Shown here one piece after another: positions 1-5,761 of a DNA stretch of 50,479 bases. This DNA comes from Meiothermus taiwanensis DSM 14542. Lineage in GTDB: Bacteria; Deinococcota; Deinococci; Deinococcales; Thermaceae. The DNA lies in contig AXWR01000024.1 in the NCBI GenBank assembly GCA_000482765.1, positions 1 through 50,479 on the forward strand, in the 5' to 3' direction. Under the pieces are notes generated by a model. The model ran no database searches. It was not told where the DNA came from and worked only from the letters and a program-made list of their open reading frames with translations. Every line of letters begins with the position of its first letter. Positions within the stretch are counted from its first letter, which is position 1. Both the position numbers and the translations under genes were made by a program.

Positions 1-2
1 CC

Positions 3-110
3 TGCGCCAACCACGGGGGGCCGGCTACGGCGGGCAGAATAGCCATTGCCTACGATAGCGACCTTGCTTGGAACCAAACAGAACAAACCCCGATTTGGGA
101 TCGCATCTAG
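3..110 (+). CDS. C-terminal end of an unrecognised upstream gene (partial)
   Basis: An open frame runs from the left edge of the window to a TAG at 108-110, giving about 35 residues ending in ...TPIWDRI. Its stop lies 9 nt before the GTG of the holin-like gene, the spacing expected within an operon. Because the flanking genes look like phage genes it may be the tail of a phage structural protein, but nothing in the fragment identifies a family. Short open frames are common at this GC content, so this call is tentative. Confidence 0.4.
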   Translation, partial: CANHGGPATAGRIAIAYDSDLAWNQTEQTPIWDRI

Positions 111-119
111 GGGGATAGG

Positions 120-542
120 GTGAACTGGACTGACTTTATACCATCTGGAAACCTATGGATCGTCTGGCTGCTCCAGGCCAGCTTAGCCGTAGGCGTAATA
201 ACCTTGTTTGCTGGCGGTTTGATAGCGCTCCTTGGGAAGATTCCCATAGTGGGGCCAATCCTGGCGGGGATCGTGCGCATCATCGCCGGGAACTACGAGC
301 GCTGGCTGTCGGAGCGCGTTCCCAAACTGGCCGAGCAGGTGGTGCTCAGCGTTGAGGAACGGTATCGCAAAAGTAACCTTTCCTTTGAAGAACGGGCCCA
401 GACCAAGCTGGAGGAGGCCATTTCTGCCTTGCAGCAGATGGCCCCAGGCCTGGGCCGCGATATCGCCCAGCGGCAGGTAGAGGCCGCGCTATCGCGCATT
501 CGGGCTACCGGGATGGAGCAGAAAGCAGGAGGTGCAAAGTGA
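120..542 (+). CDS. holin-like phage membrane protein
   Basis: Protein of 140 residues with a hydrophobic N-terminus (about residues 13-58, likely one or two membrane segments broken by a Gly/Pro-rich turn, KIPIVGPILAG) and a charged amphipathic C-terminal half (VEERYRKSNLSFEERAQTKL and following). One hydrophobic end followed by a helical tail that carries 'A...VEE+Y...' resembles holins of the LL-H / pfam09682 type, which permeabilise the inner membrane at lysis. The GTG start at 120 is the first in frame; the stop overlaps the next start by 4 nt (GTGA). A transglycosylase downstream supports a lysis cassette. The holin assignment is inferred from architecture and context; sequence similarity was not tested. 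Confidence 0.55.
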   Translation: MNWTDFIPSGNLWIVWLLQASLAVGVITLFAGGLIALLGKIPIVGPILAGIVRIIAGNYERWLSERVPKLAEQVVLSVEERYRKSNLSFEERAQTKLEEAISALQQMAPGLGRDIAQRQVEAALSRIRATGMEQKAGGAK

Positions 543-670
543 ACTTTCAAGATGGCGTGCAGGTAGGCGCTGGCTTTGTGGTAGGCGCAGCGCTGGTCTG
601 GTTAGGGATCATTTTGATTCTGGCGATTCTGGGGGCCCTCCTTGGACGAGATGGCAGCGGCAACCAATAG
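539..670 (+). CDS. very small membrane protein in the phage lysis cluster
   Basis: A 43-residue protein starting with GTG that overlaps the preceding stop by 4 nt. After a short polar start (MNFQDGVQVG) it is almost entirely hydrophobic up to about residue 36 (GAALVWLGIILILAILGALL) and ends with GRDGSGNQ, so it is probably a single-pass membrane peptide. The tight overlaps on both sides argue for translation coupling. It could be a second holin component, an antiholin or a spanin-like factor; no family is recognised. Confidence 0.5.
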   Translation: MNFQDGVQVGAGFVVGAALVWLGIILILAILGALLGRDGSGNQ

Positions 671-845
671 CGGAACGAACCTCTGGCAGGCCTACAAGCA
701 GGGGGTGGGGGTGGGCCTGGGGCTCCTCACGGTCTACGCCCTGGCCCTGCTCATCCTGGCCCTGCTGATTCGGCAAAGCCTAGGCAATCTGCCCACCCAG
801 CCCCCGCAGGAAGGAGGCCCTAAATGTTCAACCTCTTGGGCATGA
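651..845 (+). CDS. small single-pass membrane protein, phage-like cluster
   Basis: About 64 residues from ATG 651; a TTG at 642 would add three residues. It has one strong transmembrane segment (GVGVGLGLLTVYALALLILA, about residues 19-40 from the ATG), then a polar Pro-rich tail (NLPTQPPQEGG). The start overlaps the end of the previous small gene by 20 nt and its 3' end overlaps the following gene by 22 nt, the dense packing typical of phage lysis or tail modules. No family is recognised; it may be a holin or holin partner. Confidence 0.45.
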   Translation: MAAATNSGTNLWQAYKQGVGVGLGLLTVYALALLILALLIRQSLGNLPTQPPQEGGPKCSTSWA

Positions 846-1294
846 AGCCGGAAGAAATCATCACTCAGGCCCAAAGCGCAGTGAAGGCCCTGGAAGAAAA
901 GCTGACCTGCCTGGAGGACAGGCTGGCGGCCATCCAGCGCACCCTGGAGTACGAGTACGGGCGGCCCCGGCGGGACGTGGCCGGGCACGACCCGGCCCGG
1001 CTGCCCCTGATCTCCCAGATTGACGTATATGGCATTCCTACTGGCGAAGTCTTTGGTTACAACCGCTCCCACCTAGACGTAGCGGGTGTATTAGGAAAGC
1101 CCGCCACAAGAGGCCACTTAGTTAACATGGGATACAGTAACGTTCAAATCTGGTTCTCTTATGGTTCCTCCAAAGTGGGGCCATATATTCTACCGCCATC
1201 AGCAGCTCTGGAGATCTCTTTCCTTGTAGAAAAAGTGGAGTTTGAGGTGGATCATGAAGGGGGCTATAGCAAGATCCAGGTGCTCTTTCAATGA
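824..1294 (+). CDS. phage-associated protein with N-terminal coiled coil, unknown function
   Basis: A 156-residue protein with an excellent Shine-Dalgarno (AAGGAGG at 811-817, 6 nt before ATG 824). Residues about 10-45 form a probable coiled coil (QAQSAVKALEEKLTCLEDRL). The C-terminal part (about 65-156) is beta-rich, with alternating hydrophobic residues and aromatic/Gly turns (VQIWFSYGSSKVGPYILPP), resembling a small receptor-binding or decoration domain. It lies between membrane proteins and the transglycosylase. It could be a minor tail or capsid-decoration protein, but no family is recognised. Confidence 0.5.
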   Translation: MFNLLGMKPEEIITQAQSAVKALEEKLTCLEDRLAAIQRTLEYEYGRPRRDVAGHDPARLPLISQIDVYGIPTGEVFGYNRSHLDVAGVLGKPATRGHLVNMGYSNVQIWFSYGSSKVGPYILPPSAALEISFLVEKVEFEVDHEGGYSKIQVLFQ

Positions 1295-1303
1295 AAGGAA
1301 CTA

Positions 1304-1420
1304 ATGAAAGTGTGTGTAACTCTCAACCGTGGACGCAAACGCATTAGCCGCAGTGTGCGATTTACGGGACATGTCAAAAGGGTAAGAATAGAGTGTCGAA
1401 GCGTAATCATCATTACATAG
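1304..1420 (+). CDS. possible small basic peptide
   Basis: A 38-codon open frame (MKVCVTLNRGRKRISRSVRF...) begins 9 nt after the preceding stop with AAGGA just upstream, and its end overlaps the start of the transglycosylase gene. The peptide is strongly basic (Arg/Lys-rich) with an Ile-rich end. It fills an otherwise empty 98-bp gap, but such a short frame could be chance. Confidence 0.2.
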   Translation: MKVCVTLNRGRKRISRSVRFTGHVKRVRIECRSVIIIT

Positions 1421-2112
1421 CCTGGGCCGTTTTAGGCGGCGCGGCCCTTCTGGCCCTGGCCGGGGGACGGGCGGCTTCGGCTCCTCGTGGTGGGGGAACC
1501 GTTGGTGCGCCGCCATCCCCTACCTGCCCCTACCCGCCCCCAGGCCCTCCGCCCCTGGATAAGAGCCGCTGGGATCTCATAGATCGCATCTATGCCCGTG
1601 TCGTGGAAGCTAACCCGCGCCTGAAAAATACCTCGTGCAGTGAGTGCGGGGGCCGCTCGCTGGCGGCGGTGGTGGCCGGGGCCCTGGCCCAGGCCGAGGG
1701 GCTGGAGGTTCCCCCCGATCTGGTGGTGGCGGTAGCCTGGCGCGAGAGCACCTTCAACCCGCATGTAGACCGGGTAGCGGAGGCCCTGCGAATAAGTAAC
1801 AACGGGGCCAACTGCGCTTCGGGTACGGAGATTGGCCCCATGCAGGTCAAGCCGTGCGCGTTCAAAACCGTTCGGCTTGATCCAACGCTCCTGCTAAACA
1901 TGCCCACGCCGGTGCGGATTCAGTACGCGGTGTCTGCAGGCATTCTCTACTTGCGCTGGCTGAAAAACACCCGTCTGCCCGGTGCGTCCTGGTGTGAGGT
2001 GCTGCACGCCTACAACGTGGGGCCGGGGGCCTTCCTGGCGGGGCAGCGGAATGCAGCATATGTGCAGGCCGTTCTGGGTAGGGCGGGGGAGTATTCGGAG
2101 TTGAGGGTTTAG
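1393..2112 (+). CDS. lytic transglycosylase-type endolysin, membrane-anchored or exported
   Basis: A 239-residue protein predicted to cleave peptidoglycan glycan strands. Residues 9-30 are a hydrophobic, Gly/Ala-rich signal or signal-anchor, followed by a Pro-rich linker (about 31-56). The SLT-like catalytic core follows: WREST with the probable catalytic Glu118, then IGPMQV (147-152), then HAYNVGPGAF (205-214), the canonical motif order of family-1 transglycosylases. Six cysteines (45, 82, 85, 141, 155, 201) suggest disulfides in an exported enzyme. The GTG start at 1393 is the first in frame. It is the last gene of the phage-like cluster and is followed by a strong terminator. A role as prophage endolysin is inferred from context. 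Confidence 0.75.
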   Translation: MSKRNHHYIAWAVLGGAALLALAGGRAASAPRGGGTVGAPPSPTCPYPPPGPPPLDKSRWDLIDRIYARVVEANPRLKNTSCSECGGRSLAAVVAGALAQAEGLEVPPDLVVAVAWRESTFNPHVDRVAEALRISNNGANCASGTEIGPMQVKPCAFKTVRLDPTLLLNMPTPVRIQYAVSAGILYLRWLKNTRLPGASWCEVLHAYNVGPGAFLAGQRNAAYVQAVLGRAGEYSELRV

Positions 2113-2130
2113 GTGTCAATAAGGTGTCAA
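2112..2130. repeat. short direct repeat GGTGTCAA x2
   Basis: GGTGTCAA occurs at 2112-2119 and again at 2123-2130, starting on the last base of the transglycosylase stop codon and ending just before the terminator. It lies 48 bp from the 3' end of tRNA-Arg, so it could relate to an element boundary, but it is short and may be coincidental. Confidence 0.25.
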
Positions 2131-2135
2131 ACGAT

Positions 2136-2164
2136 AACCCCAGCCTTTAGCAAGCTGGGGTTTT
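2136..2164 (+). terminator. rho-independent terminator after the lysis cluster
   Basis: A 9-bp perfect stem AACCCCAGC (2136-2144) / GCTGGGGTT (2154-2162) with a 9-nt loop is followed by a T-rich tract (TTTTA at 2161-2165). It would end transcription from the phage-like genes before the oppositely oriented tRNA-Arg. Confidence 0.8.
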
Positions 2165-2177
2165 AGCGTTCTGGACG

Positions 2178-2253
2178 TGGCGCGCCCGGGAGGATTCGAA
2201 CCCCCGACCTACCGCTTAGAAGGCGGCTGCTCTATCCACTGAGCTACGGGCGC
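2178..2253 (-). tRNA. tRNA-Arg (anticodon UCU)
   Basis: A 76-nt cloverleaf with acceptor GCGCCCG/CGGGCGC, discriminator G and encoded CCA. The anticodon loop CTTCTAA gives UCU, and the T-loop is TTCGAAT. Its 3' end faces the phage-like genes on the left, the usual geometry for an integration site at a tRNA 3' end. Confidence 0.95.
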
Positions 2254-2306
2254 GCGAAAAGCCCACACTGGGCCAGCGTTAGTTTAGCAGACAAAGGGCT
2301 AAAGTA

Positions 2307-2328
2307 GAAAACCGCCTCGAGGGCGGTT
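2307..2328 (-). terminator. terminator downstream of the tRNA-Pro/tRNA-Gly pair
   Basis: Read on the minus strand, ACCGCC-CTCGA-GGCGGT is followed by TTTTC. It lies between tRNA-Gly and tRNA-Arg, so tRNA-Arg probably has its own promoter. The loop carries CTCGAG, the hexamer that is over-abundant across the window. Confidence 0.65.
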
Positions 2329-2331
2329 ATT

Positions 2332-2407
2332 TGGAGCGGGAGACGGGATTCGAACCCGCGACATTCAGCTTGGAAGGCTGACGCTCTACCAACTGAGCTA
2401 CTCCCGC
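2332..2407 (-). tRNA. tRNA-Gly (anticodon UCC)
   Basis: A 76-nt cloverleaf with acceptor GCGGGAG/CTCCCGC, discriminator T and encoded CCA. The anticodon loop CTTCCAA gives UCC. It follows tRNA-Pro by 22 nt on the same strand, so the two are probably co-transcribed. Confidence 0.95.
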
Positions 2408-2429
2408 GCGAGGTGCGTCCTGGGGCGCA

Positions 2430-2506
2430 TGGTCGGGGAGACTGGATTCGAACCAGCGACCCTCTGCTCCCAAAGCAGATGCGCTACCAGACTGCGCTAC
2501 TCCCCG
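2430..2506 (-). tRNA. tRNA-Pro (anticodon UGG)
   Basis: A 77-nt cloverleaf with acceptor CGGGGAG/CTCCCCG, discriminator A and encoded CCA. The anticodon loop TTTGGGA gives UGG. It is the first gene of the minus-strand tRNA pair. Confidence 0.95.
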
Positions 2507-2543
2507 ATTGTGCGTTTGGCTCACCTGCCAGAACGCAACAACA

Positions 2544-2573
2544 AAGATAACATGACCAGCAAGAAACGGTCAA
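2544..2573 (-). promoter_or_regulatory. probable promoter of tRNA-Pro/tRNA-Gly
   Basis: On the minus strand, TTGACC (2573-2568) and TATCTT (2549-2544) are separated by 18 nt, about 37 nt upstream of the mature tRNA-Pro 5' end. It is back to back with the tRNA-Lys promoter on the other strand. Confidence 0.55.
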
Positions 2574-2605
2574 ACATCGCGCCGACCAGCTCAAATTACA
2601 AACCA

Positions 2606-2634
2606 TTGACAAAAGGGGTTGGCCCCACTATATT
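2606..2634 (+). promoter_or_regulatory. sigma-70-type promoter of tRNA-Lys
   Basis: A perfect TTGACA (2606-2611) is separated by 17 nt from TATATT (2629-2634). The predicted start near 2641 lies a few bases before the mature tRNA at 2647. Confidence 0.85.
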
Positions 2635-2646
2635 TATTTGTTGCTT

Positions 2647-2722
2647 GGGCTGTTAGCTCAATTGGTAGAGCAACTGACTCTTAATCAGTGGGTTGCAGGT
2701 TCGAGTCCTGCACGGCCCACCA
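2647..2722 (+). tRNA. tRNA-Lys (anticodon CUU)
   Basis: A 76-nt cloverleaf with acceptor GGGCTGT/ACGGCCC (one G-U pair), discriminator A and encoded CCA. The anticodon loop CTCTTAA gives CUU. It has its own strong promoter and terminator. Confidence 0.95.
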
Positions 2723-2738
2723 AGTCCAGGACGAGAAA

Positions 2739-2774
2739 AACCCGAGGGTAAGCATCCCTCGGGTTAGTCCTTTT
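2739..2774 (+). terminator. terminator of tRNA-Lys
   Basis: A 10-bp stem AACCCGAGGG (2739-2748) / CCCTCGGGTT (2756-2765) is followed by AGTCCTTTT. It ends the tRNA-Lys transcript about 17 nt after the CCA end. Confidence 0.8.
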
Positions 2775-2910
2775 GCGGTTTGTGGATCCAAGCCTGGGCT
2801 CGGGGTTAGAAAATTGTTTTCACCTCCGCTGCCCACCCTGGCCGTTCGTGATAGACCTTCCCCAAGGGAAGCGCGATGGCAAATAACCCAGTAATTTTCA
2901 TGTCTGATGG

Positions 2911-2916
2911 TAGATT
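2911..2916 (+). promoter_or_regulatory. candidate leaderless -10 box of the HD-GYP gene
   Basis: TAGATT ends 9 nt before the GTG start at 2926. No convincing -35 is seen. The spacing fits a transcript that begins at or next to the start codon. Confidence 0.4.
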
Positions 2917-2925
2917 GAACCCAGC

Positions 2926-4350
2926 GTGCGTACCATGAGGCTTTACAACTCGAGCAAATCGCGCAAACAGCTAGTTTTTAGTTTGCTGGCTCTGCTTGGC
3001 TGGGGTGTGGTTTCGTTTCTATATCTCCCAGATACCTACCAGGCCTTTAGCTTTTTGCTTTTGATGCCCTGGGTCTGGAGCAGTGGCTCTGGCAGTTTGC
3101 GCTGGGTGGTGCCGTTGGTACTGGTATATACGCTGCTGCAACACCTATACCCAACGCCCAACCTTAGCATTGACAGCCTCCTGGTAACCGTGCTTCCTGG
3201 ACTGATTGCGCTGGGCTTTGTGGCGTGGTTGCGTGAGCGCGACAGACTCAAGCAGAAGGGGCTCGAGGATTCTTTGCGCTCCATGCACCTCCTGGAAGAG
3301 GCGAGCCTGAGCATCAGCATGGCCAGCGATCCCCTCGAGCTTACCGAAAATGCCATGACTTATCTGCACAACCTGGGCGTTGCCCCGCACCTGGCCTTCG
3401 TGCGCTTCCGTGAGGGCAAGCCGGTGGTGGTGAGCGCGCGTGGGGCCCTCGAGCGCTACCGTGGGCGTCACCTGCCCCAGCAAAAACTGAGCACCCACGC
3501 CTCCCTCACCGACAGCTTTACGGTGGGTAACTACCTCGAGGGCATCCCAGAAAGTGTAGGTTGGTCCACGGCCGCGGTGCCGGTTTCGGCTCGGCAGAAG
3601 CGCCCTTTGGGCGTGGTCATTCTGGCCCGAGAGGGAAATAAACCCTTTCAGCCAGAAGAAAAAGCCATTGCCAACTCGCTCATTCGGGTGATGGGGGCTC
3701 AGCTTGGGCAGATGGAGGCCCTCAAGCAGCTCGAAGACGCCTACGATGGTACACTGCGCGCTTTGGGCCTGGCGCTGGAATTCCGCGACCATGAGACCCA
3801 GGGTCATACCAAGCGGGTGGTGGCCTGGTCCGATCAACTCGCGCAGGATGTGGGCCTCGATGCTTCTATGCGCAAGTTTCTACGCTGGGGGGCCTACCTG
3901 CACGATATCGGCAAACTCTCCATCCCCGACAACATTCTGCGCAAGCCCGATAAGCTCAACGATGAAGAATGGGAGATTATGAAAAGCCACGTGGTGAGGG
4001 GTTGGGAGATGCTCTCGCGGGTGCCCTTTCTGCCCCAGGAAACCCTGGAGGTGGTGCGTCACCATCACGAAAACTGGGATGGTAGCGGTTACCCCGACGG
4101 CCTGAAAGGGCAGGATATCCCCATCCTGGCCCGTATCTTTGCGGTGGTGGATACCTTCGATGCGCTGTATAGCCCCCGCCCCTACAAGCGGGCCTGGAAA
4201 CCTGCGGAAATTATCGAGGAGCTTAACCGGCTCAAGGGGAAAAAGCTCGATCCCAAGCTGGTTGACATCTTTATCAAGCGCATCACCTCGCCCTCCGGCA
4301 AGGAGGCCATGGAGGTTGCCAACCCCAGCAAAGCTGGTTTTAAGGCTTAG
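2926..4350 (+). CDS. membrane-anchored GAF / HD-GYP cyclic-di-GMP phosphodiesterase
   Basis: A 474-residue signalling protein. Residues about 17-100 carry several membrane segments. About 115-265 resembles a GAF sensor domain (LLEEASLSISMASDPLELTE at its start, VIILA-type strand near 230). Residues 275-455 form an HD-GYP domain with HE..GHT (289-294), HDIGK (326-330, metal ligands H326/D327), HHHENWDGSGYP (379-390) and VVDTFDAL (407-414), so the catalytic metal site and the GYP motif are intact. HD-GYP proteins hydrolyse cyclic-di-GMP. GTG 2926 is used; ATG 2935 (four codons into the frame) is an alternative. It is monocistronic, preceded by the tRNA-Lys terminator and followed by a repeat-rich gap. 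Confidence 0.85.
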   Translation: MRTMRLYNSSKSRKQLVFSLLALLGWGVVSFLYLPDTYQAFSFLLLMPWVWSSGSGSLRWVVPLVLVYTLLQHLYPTPNLSIDSLLVTVLPGLIALGFVAWLRERDRLKQKGLEDSLRSMHLLEEASLSISMASDPLELTENAMTYLHNLGVAPHLAFVRFREGKPVVVSARGALERYRGRHLPQQKLSTHASLTDSFTVGNYLEGIPESVGWSTAAVPVSARQKRPLGVVILAREGNKPFQPEEKAIANSLIRVMGAQLGQMEALKQLEDAYDGTLRALGLALEFRDHETQGHTKRVVAWSDQLAQDVGLDASMRKFLRWGAYLHDIGKLSIPDNILRKPDKLNDEEWEIMKSHVVRGWEMLSRVPFLPQETLEVVRHHHENWDGSGYPDGLKGQDIPILARIFAVVDTFDALYSPRPYKRAWKPAEIIEELNRLKGKKLDPKLVDIFIKRITSPSGKEAMEVANPSKAGFKA

Positions 4351-4397
4351 CCGCCAACCTGGTGAGCCCGGCATGGCCTGGTGTGCCGGTTGCGCTC

Positions 4398-4597
4398 TAA
4401 TACCGGATTCAAAAAGATAATCTTCAAACAAAAAACATTCAGAGGCTATCTTTTTGAATCCTAGAGCACACCCCTCGCTACGCTCGGCGAAGAAAGCGTA
4501 TCCCTTCCAAGGGGCGGTATCGCCCTCCGCTACGCGGATAACTTCGGTCGGGTTAGTTCGCCGCCTTCCGGCACCGAACTAACCGAATCTGGTATAA
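4398..4597. repeat. MITE-like palindromic element (about 200 bp)
   Basis: The gap 4351-4693 contains a structured block bounded by imperfect 13-bp terminal inverted repeats: TAATACCGGATTC (4398-4410) and GAATCTGGTATAA (4585-4597), two mismatches. Inside are a perfect 15-bp inverted repeat (4405-4419 / 4447-4461, the TATCTTTTTGAATCC pair) and a perfect 10-bp hairpin GGTTAGTTCG / CGAACTAACC (4551-4560 / 4575-4584), plus repeated CGCTACGC-like motifs. No open reading frame or obvious target-site duplication is visible. This fits a non-autonomous mobile element or the remnant of an insertion sequence. No second copy is seen in the window. Confidence 0.5.
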
Positions 4598-4677
4598 CAC
4601 CGTTTCCACTTGAATCTTTGTAGAAAACTCGGCATATCGCTAAGGCTTCCAAAGGCGAACAGTACTGCCGGAATGCG

Positions 4678-4685
4678 TATAAAAT
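4678..4685 (+). promoter_or_regulatory. candidate leaderless -10 box of the DUF815 gene
   Basis: TATAAAAT at 4678-4685 ends 8 nt before the ATG at 4694, so the transcript probably starts at or within a few bases of the start codon. No Shine-Dalgarno precedes the ATG. Confidence 0.6.
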
Positions 4686-4693
4686 AGCCTGCA

Positions 4694-5761
4694 ATGCAGC
4701 TTTTCCCTCCCTTACAACCCACCCCACTGGCCGAAATTTTTTACGCCCGAGTACCCAAAGGTGAGCCCTGGGCCTGGGTTTTGAGCAAACGCATACTCGC
4801 CGACGAGGCCCTGGCCCGCCGCCTGTTGAGGGAGCCTCTAAGCCCTGGTCTGGCCGACTGGATCGACCTGGAGCTGGCGCGGCTGCGCAGGGAGCTGGAT
4901 CACCTTAGAAAAGAGCACCCTTTTTCCGATTTTGGATACCTCGAGCCCAGTCCGGCCGAAGCCCTGGCCCTGGAGGCCCTGCTGAGGGGCTCTGCTGCTT
5001 CTGTGCAGGCCCTCTACCAGGCGTATGGCTATGGAATCTATGCCTATCACACCGCCTTTATCTTCGATGGGCAGATGGAGCCTGTTGAGAAACCCGATCC
5101 GGCTTGCTTCGATGATCTGGTGGGGTATAACCGCCAGATTGGTATGCTGCGCTCCAACATCGAACGCTTTTTGGCCGGCAAACCGGCGGTGCCGATGCTG
5201 CTGTACGGGGCTCGAGGCTCCGGCAAATCCACCTCGGTAAAAGCCCTGCACACCCACTACGCCGCGCAAGGCCTGCGGCTGGTGGAGGTTTTATCCGAGG
5301 GATTGGATCGGCTTCCCGCCCTGATGGAGGAGCTGGCCCCGCTGCCGTTTCGCTTTGTGCTGTTCATGGACGACCTGGCCTTTGCCGAGGGGGATGAGCG
5401 GTTCCACCGGCTCAAGGTGCTGCTCGAGGGCGCGGTCTACGAACGGCCCGCCAACGTGCTGGTGGTGGCCACCTCCAACCGGCGCAACCTGGTCTCCCAG
5501 CACTGGGACGAGCGCCCCGAGCCGGGTGCGAACGACCCCGCGGCCTGGGACACCCTGCAGGACAAGCTGGCCCTGGCCGACCGCTTTGGGCTGGTGATCA
5601 CCTTTCCGCCCTTCGATCAAGGGCTTTATCTGGAGGCCGTGGCCCACCTGCTCGGAAGGGAGCTGGACCCCGACACCCGCACGGCAGCCTTGCAGTTTGC
5701 CCTGGGGGGCCGGGGTTTTTCCGGGCGCACCGCCCGGCACTTTGTAAACCAGTGGGGCTAG
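4694..5761 (+). CDS. DUF815-family AAA-type ATPase
   Basis: A 355-residue predicted ATPase. An N-terminal region unlike known domains (1-135) precedes a P-loop module: GYNRQ (144-148), Walker A GARGSGKS (172-179), Walker B VLFMDDL, then the family signature LVVATSNRRNLV and a sensor-like LADRFGL. This order matches DUF815 proteins, widespread but poorly understood ATPases. The substrate is unknown. The start is supported by the -10 box just upstream. Its TAG stop (5759-5761) overlaps the stop of pyrG on the other strand within the tetranucleotide CTAG, so neither gene has room for a terminator. Confidence 0.85.
   Translation: MQLFPPLQPTPLAEIFYARVPKGEPWAWVLSKRILADEALARRLLREPLSPGLADWIDLELARLRRELDHLRKEHPFSDFGYLEPSPAEALALEALLRGSAASVQALYQAYGYGIYAYHTAFIFDGQMEPVEKPDPACFDDLVGYNRQIGMLRSNIERFLAGKPAVPMLLYGARGSGKSTSVKALHTHYAAQGLRLVEVLSEGLDRLPALMEELAPLPFRFVLFMDDLAFAEGDERFHRLKVLLEGAVYERPANVLVVATSNRRNLVSQHWDERPEPGANDPAAWDTLQDKLALADRFGLVITFPPFDQGLYLEAVAHLLGRELDPDTRTAALQFALGGRGFSGRTARHFVNQWG

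Noticed and set aside
2723..2925. Additional gene between tRNA-Lys and the HD-GYP gene
   Set aside because: The only frame there includes the 3' part of the tRNA and its terminator; nothing protein-like was seen.
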